From contig NZ_CP027732.1 of NCBI RefSeq assembly GCF_003852235.1, positions 4,960,001 to 5,024,000 of the forward strand: a DNA stretch of 64,000 bases, read 5' to 3'. This document shows positions 9,174 to 18,186 of this stretch, piece after piece (the stretch's first letter is position 1; every line of letters begins with the position of its first letter). The position numbers and the translations under genes are program-made. The notes under the pieces were generated by a model, which saw only the letters and a program-made list of their open reading frames with translations, searched no databases and was not told the origin of the DNA. Source of the DNA: Pseudomonas sp. R4-35-07 (GTDB taxonomy: Bacteria > Pseudomonadota > Gammaproteobacteria > Pseudomonadales > Pseudomonadaceae).

Positions 9174-10148
9174 ATGAAAAAACAGCAAATCCGTATGCAG
9201 ATACCAAACACGCCGGAAAATCGTGCGCATTTAGAGTTCATACGGCAATGGAGCCAAATGATCCCGACCCTTTTTTTCTTGGATCTCTGCACAATCAGTC
9301 ACATCAAAAAATCGCTCGAACGCGACTCTGATGGAGCTCCGCCTGAGCCTAAGTCATTGGCCTGGCTGAGGAAGAATGATCTGCCGCACAACGGTTTTTC
9401 GTACCTACCCGCTCTCATGGAAAAAGCTAGTGATGCTCAGAGCAATTTCGATGTTGAAGGATTAACGCAGGAGGCTATCCGCGATTTGACAGCCTTGAAA
9501 GGCTTTTTCAAACAAGCCCGGGTTCTAGAAGATATTGACCTCGCCTCCAAGTATATATCGACTCTCAAAGGCATACACCCGGAGATCTTAGGTCCTAGCT
9601 ATCACGATTTTTTGAGCTTCGTTAATGGGCTACGGATTTTCAATGCTATCGCGCCGGCCAAAAGGTACAAGGCGGCCCAAAATATTTGCGAGAAGGCTGC
9701 GAGCCTCAGCATTCACAAGGGGCACCCGTTGATTTTGGCGTCTCTTGCGTGCATTTACGGCTGTGTAGCCGCGAAAAAAGTGCTCAAGTTCAAGGACGAC
9801 CCTGCTGATTTTAGCCCTAGCAACGCGCTGGGTGATGTGCAAGTTATTCAAAGGGTTGGGCAACTCACACAACTGATAGAACAAAATGAACGAGAATTTG
9901 CTAGAACTCAATTCGTGACCGATGACAGGCACCTGCAGGACTTCTACAAGTTCTTTTTTGTCAATGAGGTAGTCTCGGAGGAAGGGAATGACTCAACGTC
10001 CATAAAATACGAAATGACGATCCAGGCAAATATGCTATTTCCAGATCTTTTCGATGAGGATGGCTTCGCTAAAGGTGAAGCCGAAAATGAAGAGATCCTG
10101 AAAATATACGCCCTCGTGGGTTTCCCTAATGAGGCAAGCGCCACCTAA
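9174..10148 (+). CDS. Possible PIN-like domain protein
   Basis: A 324-aa protein. The segment LFFLDLCTISHIKKSL (about residues 33-48) resembles the first beta strand and catalytic aspartate of PIN-like ribonuclease domains (pattern LDxxxISxL). Further acidic motifs in an order that fits PIN are NALGDVQVIQRV (about 217) and QFVTDDRHLQDF (about 245-256). The middle is helical. No antitoxin-like partner is adjacent; the next gene is dndB, 250 bp further on. The ribosome site is poor (a run of A before ATG at 9174). The family call is from motif order only and could be wrong; the frame itself is convincing as a gene. Confidence 0.5.
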   Translation: MKKQQIRMQIPNTPENRAHLEFIRQWSQMIPTLFFLDLCTISHIKKSLERDSDGAPPEPKSLAWLRKNDLPHNGFSYLPALMEKASDAQSNFDVEGLTQEAIRDLTALKGFFKQARVLEDIDLASKYISTLKGIHPEILGPSYHDFLSFVNGLRIFNAIAPAKRYKAAQNICEKAASLSIHKGHPLILASLACIYGCVAAKKVLKFKDDPADFSPSNALGDVQVIQRVGQLTQLIEQNEREFARTQFVTDDRHLQDFYKFFFVNEVVSEEGNDSTSIKYEMTIQANMLFPDLFDEDGFAKGEAENEEILKIYALVGFPNEASAT

Positions 10149-10336
10149 TTGTTTAGGTGATCTGTTCAGTAGGTTTCATTTTTAACCATCTGCCGAATTC
10201 ACCGACCCGATCCCAGCTTCTCGACTTGAAAATACGTCGGAATCATCACCTTCAGTGCTGGAGTTCGGCAGGCGTTTCGGCGAGTCCATACGCTGGATTG
10301 GTACAATGAGCCGCTTACCAAGACTTAAAAGCCCTT

Positions 10337-10377
10337 TTGGTATTGCGTGTACGTTAAAATTATGCAAAATAACGTAC
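10337..10377 (+). promoter_or_regulatory. Candidate dnd promoter with overlapping palindromic operator
   Basis: A perfect inverted repeat GTACGTTA (10349-10356) and TAACGTAC (10370-10377), separated by 13 nt, lies just before dndB. A plausible promoter, TTGGTA (10337) and TTATGC (10360) with 17-nt spacing, overlaps it, so protein bound to the palindrome would block initiation. DndB-type proteins are known to act as negative regulators in other dnd loci; DndB or an unlinked regulator could bind here. Binding is inference. Confidence 0.45.
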
Positions 10378-10402
10378 TTCATTGGAAAAAGCATGCAGGC
10401 TC

Positions 10403-11485
10403 ATGAGTATCTACGTTCATTCTTTTCCCTGCGTTAGAGGAATACAGGCCGGGAGGCCATGCTACATAGCAATGTGCCCTATGCGTCTTGTACCCAAAAT
10501 ATTCATTTTCAATGAAGAAAATGTGCCTGCGGACCTGCGCGCCCAGCGCACCCTGAACCTTGCAAGGGTTCCTGAGATTTCAGCGTATTTGCTTGACAAT
10601 CGCGACGATTACACCCTATCCGCAATCACGGCTTCTGTGGATGGCGTTGTCCATTTCAATCCCGCTTTCGATACAGGCCTTGAGCAAAGCATTGGCACAC
10701 TGACCATACCGATGGAGGCTCAGATACTAATCAATGACGGTCAGCACCGACGCGCAGCCATTGAGCAAGCCATTCGCGAGAATCCAGAACTTGGCTACGA
10801 CAACATTCCCGTGCTTTTCTTCATTGATGAGGGCCTGAATCGTAGTCAGCAAATGTTTGCCGATCTCAACAAGCACGCTGTGCGGCCGAGTAACTCCATC
10901 AGCACGCTTTACGATCATAGAGACCAAATTTCTGATCTAGCTAGGTATCTCGCCAAAAATGTAGAAGTTTTTTCCAGGATGACGGAGCTAGAGAAATCTA
11001 GCCTATCACCTCGCAGCTCTAAGCTATTCACCCTCAGCGCCATAAAAAACGCCTCCCGCGTCTTATTGAAAAAAGGGAAAGGCGATTTCATTGCGCAGAA
11101 TGAGCGGGAGCTCGCTAATACGTTCTGGGAAGAGGTTTCCTTGCAGATGCCCGATTGGATCAGAGCAAAAAACAAAGAGCTGTCAACGTCCGAATTACGG
11201 GACAATTACATTCATGCCCACGGCGTCATGCTGCAAGCAATGGGACTTGTCGGAGCTGAGCTGATTATCCGCAAGGAATCCGAATGGAAATCAACCCTCA
11301 GCCAGCTCCGTCATATCGACTGGTCAAGGGCCAACCCTGAATGGGAAGGCCGCGCGATGGTTCACGGTCGGATCTCCAAAGCCACAACGAACGTGGCGCT
11401 CACAGCAAGTCTTATCAAGAAAAAACTTGGCGTACCGCTGTCCACGGTTGAACGAGAGTTAGAAAACAGGTTTCCTCAAAAATGA
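10403..11485 (+). CDS. dndB: DNA sulfur-modification regulator DndB
   Basis: A 360-aa DndB protein with the DGQHR motif at residues 112-116 (ILINDGQHRRAAI) and the family-typical N-terminus FPCVRGIQAGRPCYIAMCP. DndB is the regulatory member of phosphorothioate modification systems and binds DNA near its own operon in characterised cases. The ATG at 10403 was chosen; an upstream TTG at 10382 would add seven residues not expected for the family. The stop overlaps the dndC start (ATGA), giving a dndB-C-D-E operon with overlaps throughout. A palindromic candidate operator lies 26 bp upstream of the start. Confidence 0.85.
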   Translation: MSIYVHSFPCVRGIQAGRPCYIAMCPMRLVPKIFIFNEENVPADLRAQRTLNLARVPEISAYLLDNRDDYTLSAITASVDGVVHFNPAFDTGLEQSIGTLTIPMEAQILINDGQHRRAAIEQAIRENPELGYDNIPVLFFIDEGLNRSQQMFADLNKHAVRPSNSISTLYDHRDQISDLARYLAKNVEVFSRMTELEKSSLSPRSSKLFTLSAIKNASRVLLKKGKGDFIAQNERELANTFWEEVSLQMPDWIRAKNKELSTSELRDNYIHAHGVMLQAMGLVGAELIIRKESEWKSTLSQLRHIDWSRANPEWEGRAMVHGRISKATTNVALTASLIKKKLGVPLSTVERELENRFPQK

Positions 11486-13007
11486 GTAATGATCAATTTC
11501 TCTATCCATCGCACGATGACTTCGTCCAAGAAGCGATCATTTCTGGTAGGCCGTTAGCAGACGCTGTCCGTGAGCTTCAAAGCATTTATAAGGCCGATAA
11601 TCGCCCCTGGGTAGTCGGTTTCAGTGGCGGCAAGGACTCTACCGTCATCCTTTCGCTCACATACTATGCCCTGAAGATGTTGCCCCCAGAGGAGCGCCAT
11701 AAGCACGTATATGTCGTCTCCTCCGACACACGAGTAGAAACTCCTGTAGTAGTCGACATGATCCGCCAAGTGCTTGATTCAGTGAACGCTCAAGCAGTTG
11801 AAGATCAGATTCCGATGACAGCCCATTCTGTCACCCCTAAAGTTGGAGAAACCTTCTGGGCCAACCTCCTAGGTAAGGGCTACCCAGCGCCGACCAAGGC
11901 GTTTCGCTGGTGCACAGAGCGGATGAAAATCGATCCAGTTAGCGAGTTTATCAAGGACAAGGTAGCCCGGTTCGGTGAAGTCGTGGTGGTGCTCGGCTCG
12001 AGACGTGAGGAAAGCAACACGCGTGCGCAGGTGATCACACGCCACAAAATCGATGGATCTGCTTTGGGTCGGCATAGCACCCTGCCAAATGCCTATACCT
12101 ATATGCCCATTGAGCTATGGCACGCTGACGATGTCTGGGAATATCTCATGAGTGCCGCCAGGCCTTGGGGGGGTCCAATCGAGTGTTGTTTGAGCTGTAC
12201 AAAGACTCCAACGCTGGCGAGTGCCCACTGGTAATCGACACCAATACACCATCCTGTGGCAACTCACGCTTCGGCTGCTGGACGTGCACCGTGGTGACTC
12301 ATGACAAAGCGATCGAGGGTCTCGTAAACAGCGGCGAGGATTGGATGCTGCCGCTACTGCAGTTCCGCAACCAGCTGCATGCCAGCTCACTCCCCGAAAA
12401 CAAAACTGAATACCGTAACTACAAACGTCGTACCGGGAAAGTGACCTTCGCGAGAGGGGCTATAGACGACGACACGAATGCTGCAACCAAACACGTGCCT
12501 GGCCCGTATTGGATGAAATATCGCAAAGAGTGGCTGAAGCTGCTTCTGGAAATTGAGAAAGGTATCCGTGAGACGGATCGTGATATCGAACTGATCGGCC
12601 GTGATGAGCTGCAAGTGATTCGCCAGCAATGGCTAAAAGACCCGAATGAGCCGGACTGGATTGATTCACTCCCTAAAATTTACGCCGAGGTCTATCCGGC
12701 GGATACGGTTGAGTGGATCAAGAATGACGCTGGCGCCTTCACTGAGCCCGATGCGGCCATCCTCAACGCATTGGAGCAGGAGCACGGAGTGCCGGCGGTC
12801 CTGATCATGAAGCTGATCGATACCGAATTATCATTCTCAGGCCTCTCACGTCGGAAAGGAATTCTGGAGGAGCTGCAAAAAATCCTGGAGCAAGACTGGG
12901 GGGGACTGGATGAAGCGCTGGAACGTCGCGCCGTACCTACAGTTAACGATACGTATAAGACCGCTTTCGAATCTCTGAAAGCCGAACTAGATGGCTTGTT
13001 GCAATGA
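11482..13007 (+). pseudogene. dndC: DndC, phosphorothioate-modification PAPS-reductase-like protein, frameshifted
   Basis: DndC is the PP-loop ATPase/Fe-S protein that works with DndD and DndE to swap a non-bridging phosphate oxygen for sulfur in DNA. The N-terminal frame has the PP-loop SGGKDST at residues 48-54. At a run of seven G (12167-12173) the reading frame breaks: frame one ends at 12234 after 250 residues, while the rest of the protein continues from the run in the next frame to 13007. One extra G would give a continuous 508-aa protein of normal size. The cysteines CGNSRFGCWTCTVV, likely Fe-S ligands, lie in the second frame, so the truncated product should be inactive. Causes could be a true mutation, phase variation, programmed slippage (G-GGG-GGT) or a sequencing error. 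Confidence 0.8.
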
Positions 13008-15016
13008 TTATAGATTCCCTTTCAGTACTAGATTTCCGAGTTTTTAGCGGAGCCCACGATTTTGATCTGGTTCCTAAGATCAAAAGAGGCAAAAACGCAC
13101 CTATAGTTTTGTTCGGCGGTTTAAATGGCGGCGGCAAGACAACCATTCTTAGCGCGCTAAAACTTGCCTTGTATGGCAAAGGCGTACTTGGCTCTGGCGC
13201 AACAGTTGTCGAATATCACCAATATCTTCGTGACTGCATCCATAGAGCACACAACAGCATTGCCAAACCTACACGGGCGGCTGTCGAACTTACCTTCCGC
13301 TATGCGCAGTATGGAATCATCTCGAGCTATCAATTGACACGGGATTGGTTTGTTGATCATGCCGGCAAGATCAAAGAAGGCCTTATAATTTCTAGAGACG
13401 GCCAACACCTGACCGAGCTTTCATATGATCAGGCCCAAGCTTTTCTTAACGAGTTGATCCCGATTGGCGTATCTGAGCTGTTCTTCTTTGACGGCGAAAA
13501 AATCGCAAGCCTCGCTGAAGAAACATCCGGGGACGCGCTGCGAGAGTCGATCAACAAACTTTTAGGCTTGGACCTCATCGATAGGCTGCATTCTGACCTA
13601 TCCGTGATCATCAGAGGCCGCTCAGTAAAAAAAGCATCTGAAGATCGCAAGCAAAAAATAGCTGAAGCAGAACGAACTTACGAGGATCTAAAGAGGCAGC
13701 TCTCTGATACACGCGAAAAACTTGTCCATATGCGTGTCAATACCGTAGAAGCTAACAAAAACCTGGCCAATATTGAGGCAAGTATTAATGCGCGCGGCGG
13801 TGCCTGGAGCGCTACAAGAGAGGAGGAAACGGCTAGTCTTGACTCACTGGTTATTGAGAAAAAGGCCATAGAGCATACTTTGCATGAGATGCTGAGTGGC
13901 TTACTGCCGTTTGCAATTACCCGGAAATTGAACGAAAAACTCCTCGATCAACTGGACTCTGAGCAGCGTGCCGAAAAAGCTCAGGTTCTTTCTGAATATC
14001 TGGAGCGTCAGAAAAATAATTTCCTGACAGAACTCGAATCGACGCTAAAAATCGGCAAGGAGCAACGACCTGCCCTTCAAGATATTTTCCTTAGGACATT
14101 CGGTTCAGAGCTCAGTAATAGCGATCGAAGCCTATCGCCGGTACATGAACTCTCGGACACCCAGCGATCCAGCATCACTCACCGCCTGATGAATGATGTG
14201 GGAGCGCTCCAACAACGAGCTACTGGTCTAGTGGCAAAGCTTCAGGACACTGATACCGGAATCGAATCGGCTAAAGAAAATATTGCCAGAGCTCCAGAAG
14301 AAAAAGTGCTGATGCCACTGTTTAACGAACAAGGGCAACTACAAGGGCGCTTGTCAGTTCTAGAAGAACAAAAATCTTTGATAGTTGAAGAAGCAAAGAT
14401 GCTTCTCAATCAATTGTCCACTGCAGCACGTCAGTTAGATGAGCTATATACAGAAATTGCAGAGTCCCAAGAAGCAGAGCGTCTAACCGGTCTTGCGCAA
14501 AATGCAAGAGAAGTTTTAAGAGAGTTCTCTGCACGTGCTCGCATTGAAAAGCTCAAGGAGCTTGAGTCGCAATTTTTCACATCATTTAACGGTCTCGCTC
14601 GCAAAGCAGATCGGAATCTATGCATACAAATTGATCCGAGCTCCTTCGAGGTCGTTCTTATTGATGATGAAGGTGTGACGTTACGTAAGGATGAACTCTC
14701 AGCAGGTGAAAAGCAGATTTTCGCAATCTCTATCCTAGAGGCGTTAGCACGAACGTCGGGACGAAGCCTGCCAGTAGTAATCGACACGCCGCTTGGTCGA
14801 CTCGATTCTGTTCATCGTAAAAAACTCGTAGAGAACTACTTCCCTAAAACTAGCCATCAAGTAATTATTCTCTCGACGGATACAGAAATTGATTACGCTT
14901 TTTATGAAGGGCTTCAGGGAAGTATTTCCCACTCTTATCACCTGGTATACAACCCAGAAACTCGATCCACTCAAGCCGAGGAAGGGTATTTCTGGCGATG
15001 GGTTAATAACGCATGA
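13004..15016 (+). CDS. dndD: DndD, SMC-like ATPase of phosphorothioate modification
   Basis: A 670-aa SMC/Rad50-like ATPase. Walker A is GGLNGGGKT at residues 38-46, the Q-loop side contains ELFFFDGEKIASL near 160, a long charged coiled coil spans about 205-510, the ABC signature LSAGEKQ is near 565 and Walker B LPVVIDTPLGRLD near 588. DndD supplies ATPase/nicking functions for sulfur incorporation with DndC and DndE. The start overlaps the dndC stop by 4 bp (ATGA) and its stop overlaps the dndE start by 4 bp, so translation is coupled. It appears intact, which makes the frameshift in dndC stand out. Confidence 0.9.
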   Translation: MIIDSLSVLDFRVFSGAHDFDLVPKIKRGKNAPIVLFGGLNGGGKTTILSALKLALYGKGVLGSGATVVEYHQYLRDCIHRAHNSIAKPTRAAVELTFRYAQYGIISSYQLTRDWFVDHAGKIKEGLIISRDGQHLTELSYDQAQAFLNELIPIGVSELFFFDGEKIASLAEETSGDALRESINKLLGLDLIDRLHSDLSVIIRGRSVKKASEDRKQKIAEAERTYEDLKRQLSDTREKLVHMRVNTVEANKNLANIEASINARGGAWSATREEETASLDSLVIEKKAIEHTLHEMLSGLLPFAITRKLNEKLLDQLDSEQRAEKAQVLSEYLERQKNNFLTELESTLKIGKEQRPALQDIFLRTFGSELSNSDRSLSPVHELSDTQRSSITHRLMNDVGALQQRATGLVAKLQDTDTGIESAKENIARAPEEKVLMPLFNEQGQLQGRLSVLEEQKSLIVEEAKMLLNQLSTAARQLDELYTEIAESQEAERLTGLAQNAREVLREFSARARIEKLKELESQFFTSFNGLARKADRNLCIQIDPSSFEVVLIDDEGVTLRKDELSAGEKQIFAISILEALARTSGRSLPVVIDTPLGRLDSVHRKKLVENYFPKTSHQVIILSTDTEIDYAFYEGLQGSISHSYHLVYNPETRSTQAEEGYFWRWVNNA

Positions 15017-15378
15017 ATAAATTTCCGCATAAATTTAAGATATCCAGTTCATCGACCGCAAAACTAAAATATCTGAAGTCCAAGACTGGTCTAACGCCTA
15101 ACATTTTAAGCAGGTACGCAATCGCCCTTGCACTGGCCGATGAAAATGGCCTAGGCAATGCAAGCGTATCGGATTTAGAAGGACAGGAGTTTAATGCTCC
15201 GACCCTATTTGGTGAGCACTTGGATATTTACGAAGCGCTGCTCAGACAATTTACACATCAAAGCAATTTGGACTGGGATCCAGTCAGGCATGCGGCCTCT
15301 CTGATCGAGGTAGGCCTGCACAAAATGGGGCATGTGCGTTCTATTAAAGATGTAGCTTTACTAATCGGAAAAGTCTGA
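15013..15378 (+). CDS. dndE: DndE, phosphorothioate modification protein
   Basis: A 121-aa protein matching the small DndE family, which ends dndBCDE operons and, as known for the family, forms a tetramer that binds nicked DNA. The typical N-terminal basic region (KFKISSSSTAKLKYLKSKTG) and the central LTPNILSRYAIALAL are present. It overlaps dndD by 4 bp. A 12-bp inverted repeat 75 bp downstream probably ends the transcript. No dndFGH restriction genes follow, and no dndA cysteine desulfurase precedes the operon. Confidence 0.85.
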   Translation: MNKFPHKFKISSSSTAKLKYLKSKTGLTPNILSRYAIALALADENGLGNASVSDLEGQEFNAPTLFGEHLDIYEALLRQFTHQSNLDWDPVRHAASLIEVGLHKMGHVRSIKDVALLIGKV

Positions 15379-15453
15379 ATCGGGTCTAGCGAGCGAGATA
15401 AAATCATTGCCTAACATCTAAAAGTCGACTTGATCTAACTTTTTAACAAAGGA

Positions 15454-15497
15454 ACTCTTAGGTTTAATTTTGTGCGAGCAATCACAAACCTAAGAGT
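15454..15497 (+). terminator. Hairpin downstream of dndE
   Basis: ACTCTTAGGTTT (15454-15465) is the exact reverse complement of AAACCTAAGAGT (15486-15497) across a 20-nt loop, 75 bp after the dndE stop. No clear U tract follows, so it may be a weak terminator or mRNA-end stabiliser. The rest of the 370-bp gap before the convergent HEPN gene shows nothing. Confidence 0.5.
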
Positions 15498-15749
15498 CTT
15501 AGCCTATCGAATCTCATAAATGCTACTCCTACGTTGAATTCGGTTTCGATTTTAATGCGTGCGCCTCCCAAGTCCCCAACCTATTAAATTCATCCTGCTA
15601 CAGGCTATAACGCAACTCCCATACTGGAGTATAAAACGGGTGGGAATGACAAAATCAGCGACGCCGTTACACTTATTACAGCTCCGCATCCATATAACAA
15701 CCAAGCACACAAAAAATAACTCACTCACAACGACTCAAATATTGACGCC

Positions 15750-16547
15750 TCAATTAAACACCAACTCCAACTGCATAAGATCCTCCAGCACTTCCACCCA
15801 TCCATTATATTGTACATGGGTATACGCAAGCTCTAAATCTACGTCCTCCCCCTCCCAACTAACTGTAGGCACCAAATCCCGATGGCATATCATAATCAAA
15901 ATCTGAATTGAGTACAAAACTAACCGACTACAAAGTTCTACAATTTCATTATCGACATGAGTCTCATCCTCCTGCTTAGTAACAGGCAGCCCAAACGAAC
16001 CATGAGCCAACCTATTACGTAATTTATAAGCCATATAAATTCCCTGCCCCGCCAGAGACACATGCTCACCAAAATGGCCAACTCCTATATATTTGCCATA
16101 ATGAGACTCATGAAATATCAAGGATTTAAGCTTATCCAGACAAGCAATATAAGATGAAAACCCAATATTAAAAGTTGCGTTATGCTTTAGAAAATAACAA
16201 GCGTTATTGATTTTTCCCGACGGATTAGCAATCAGCCTCCGAGGTATCGCCACATCGATAATAGATTCGACCGCTGACCAGATAAAATTAAATCTACACA
16301 GAGACGTTACGAGCCTACTTTCTAAGATCTCTTGGTGCTGGGAGAAATCATCCGCTGATTCACAATAGCCTAGAGTAATATCAAATCTTTCACGACTATA
16401 ATTAACACTATCTACTCCCGAAGCAATCCCTAACATTGAGATGCCCACCAACCACTCTTCATCGTAATCAGATTCCATTCCGTGGACAAACAACTGGACT
16501 ATGGCCGCACAATGAGCATCTATAGATTTCAAACTAAAACCATTCAC
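15750..16547 (-). CDS. HEPN-motif protein (R-x4-H)
   Basis: A 265-aa protein whose KLRNRLAHGSF segment (about residues 175-185) carries R177-x4-H182, the R-x4-6-H signature of HEPN ribonucleases common in toxin and abortive-infection systems. The surroundings are helical (GIYMAYKLRNRLAHG, then NEIVELCSRLVLYSIQILIM), as in HEPN bundles. It is AT-rich, convergent with dndE, and has no obvious antitoxin or nucleotidyltransferase (MNT) partner beside it. The start at 16547 has no strong ribosome site. A role as stand-alone RNase effector in defence is inference from motif and context. Confidence 0.55.
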   Translation of the reverse strand: MNGFSLKSIDAHCAAIVQLFVHGMESDYDEEWLVGISMLGIASGVDSVNYSRERFDITLGYCESADDFSQHQEILESRLVTSLCRFNFIWSAVESIIDVAIPRRLIANPSGKINNACYFLKHNATFNIGFSSYIACLDKLKSLIFHESHYGKYIGVGHFGEHVSLAGQGIYMAYKLRNRLAHGSFGLPVTKQEDETHVDNEIVELCSRLVLYSIQILIMICHRDLVPTVSWEGEDVDLELAYTHVQYNGWVEVLEDLMQLELVFN

Positions 16548-16965
16548 GGCTCACCGTCCCTATCAAAACCAAACACCAGTAGTTTCAATTAGAAAAATAA
16601 AATCCGAAGTACATCCATACGGCAGTAGATTATAGCCTATAAAAATATAGACACTTTCGAATTACCACAAATTAAAACCAATGCTTATTCTCCGAAAACC
16701 AAAAACTCAGATTTCCTATATGATTACGCTACCAACTCTTCAGACACACAAACGCGCCCTCATTAATTCACAGTTTCAAGCGATATTTACTATTAAAAAT
16801 CATATCAACCTCAAAACATATAACTCAACTTCTTAGCCATCGGATTTCGATCTTATCGGCAAGCTCTAGCTAAGAATCGATTACTGTGGGCGCAATATTG
16901 ATTCGCCTAATGACTTAATAACGCTCAAATCAAACAACGTGATCGAGGCAAGCGCGCTAAATACA
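16548..16965. other. AT-rich intergenic region, no gene seen
   Basis: Some 420 bp of AT-rich sequence between two minus-strand genes. No open frame of significance, no strong hairpin. It should contain the promoter of the HEPN gene and the transcript end of the DGQHR gene. Confidence 0.4.
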
Positions 16966-18186
16966 TTAGTATTTCAATCCTATAGCATCCTTAATTGATC
17001 GCGCAATTATCGAGCGCCCAGAACCTGACGCATTTTTAAACTGTACGTCTGAAAAATCAATATTTCCTGCGGGCGTCAGGACTTTTATGAAATAATTGAC
17101 ACTGATATCCTTATTCTCCAAAGCACCTACAACCGTCAACCGAAGGAGATCCAGTAGAGCTTGTACCCCGATTGTTCTGGTAATAAACGATTCGTCTGTA
17201 GCCACACCCCAAAATACAGCATCGCAGGCGGCCAAGTAATTACTTACAATCTTATATATTAGAGCATCATTTCCTTGCAAATAAAGATCGCGCAATGGCG
17301 ACTTATCCCTACGAAACTCTACCAGCTTTTCTCTAGAACTTTTTTTCCCTGTTAGCATGAAATTAGCGTCACGCTTAGGATTAGATGAAATAAGTCTAAG
17401 GATGCCCTCAACTATAACGGCCGTTGACACACGCCAAGAGCGACCTGAAGATAGCGCTAATAGATGTGCATCTTTTTTAGGAGCTATTAACACTCTGCCT
17501 TGTACAGGCGAACCGGCCTCGGTACTTAGTTTTCTGGTCAAAAAAACTGCAAGTTTTTCCGGGGTCCAAAACTCTGGAGTCTCATCATCAATATTATAGC
17601 CAAACTGCTCATAAGTCAGACTCTTATCGACCGGCTTTTGCGTTGAGTTGATTATAGCGAACAGCTGCGCTTGAAAAGGCAGCGGCAAATCTATGAACAC
17701 TGCACACACTAAATCCATTTCGAGCCGCTCTGGGCTTGCATTTACGAATCCAAATAGACGGTGCTGGCCATCGATTATTGAGGCAGTTTTAGCCTCAGAA
17801 GGAATAGTGAGCTCATAGCCCCCATTTGCCCCTTCTGAAACAGACCATTCTAGTTGCTCGCTTCCAAACTCATCTTGCCCTTCATTATCCAATTCAAAAT
17901 CTGATCGACTATTAGCTGCTAATATTATCGCATTGGGGAAGGCGGCATCAGACCGATTTATATAGTCCGTAATTGAGTCCAGTCGTTTTTCTTGTCTCTC
18001 TCGCTGGGTACCTTCTAGGTGGTAAGTTCCTGTCTCGCTAGAATAGACCGCTCGTAACCGTTCGCTTTCAGCAACTTGAAGTACTATCTTAGCGGGGAGC
18101 GATATAACATAAAAGACCCCAAGAGGTTGAAGGACCTGCAGTGCAGGCACCGTCAACGGATACGTAATTGCCTTATTCATTTTCAT
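16966..18186 (-). CDS. DGQHR-domain protein (DndB-like paralogue)
   Basis: A 406-aa protein with the motif ASIIDGQHRLFGF (DGQHR at 139-143), placing it in the DGQHR/DndB-related family with a ParB/sulfiredoxin-like core. It is clearly different from the DndB in the same island: sequence around the motif, length and N-terminus (YPLTVPALQVLQPLGVFYV) do not match. The ATG start at 18186 overlaps the stop of the upstream membrane-protein gene (ATGA), so the two genes are translationally coupled; an in-frame ATG two codons later is an alternative. A role linked to phosphorothioate DNA or other DNA-modification sensing is possible but unproven. Confidence 0.75.
   Translation of the reverse strand: MKMNKAITYPLTVPALQVLQPLGVFYVISLPAKIVLQVAESERLRAVYSSETGTYHLEGTQRERQEKRLDSITDYINRSDAAFPNAIILAANSRSDFELDNEGQDEFGSEQLEWSVSEGANGGYELTIPSEAKTASIIDGQHRLFGFVNASPERLEMDLVCAVFIDLPLPFQAQLFAIINSTQKPVDKSLTYEQFGYNIDDETPEFWTPEKLAVFLTRKLSTEAGSPVQGRVLIAPKKDAHLLALSSGRSWRVSTAVIVEGILRLISSNPKRDANFMLTGKKSSREKLVEFRRDKSPLRDLYLQGNDALIYKIVSNYLAACDAVFWGVATDESFITRTIGVQALLDLLRLTVVGALENKDISVNYFIKVLTPAGNIDFSDVQFKNASGSGRSIIARSIKDAIGLKY

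Noticed and set aside
12160..12240. Programmed ribosomal frameshift as the sure explanation for dndC
   Set aside because: G-GGG-GGT is slippery in principle, but other dndC genes I know of are uninterrupted and no stimulatory structure was identified; mutation or sequence error is as likely.
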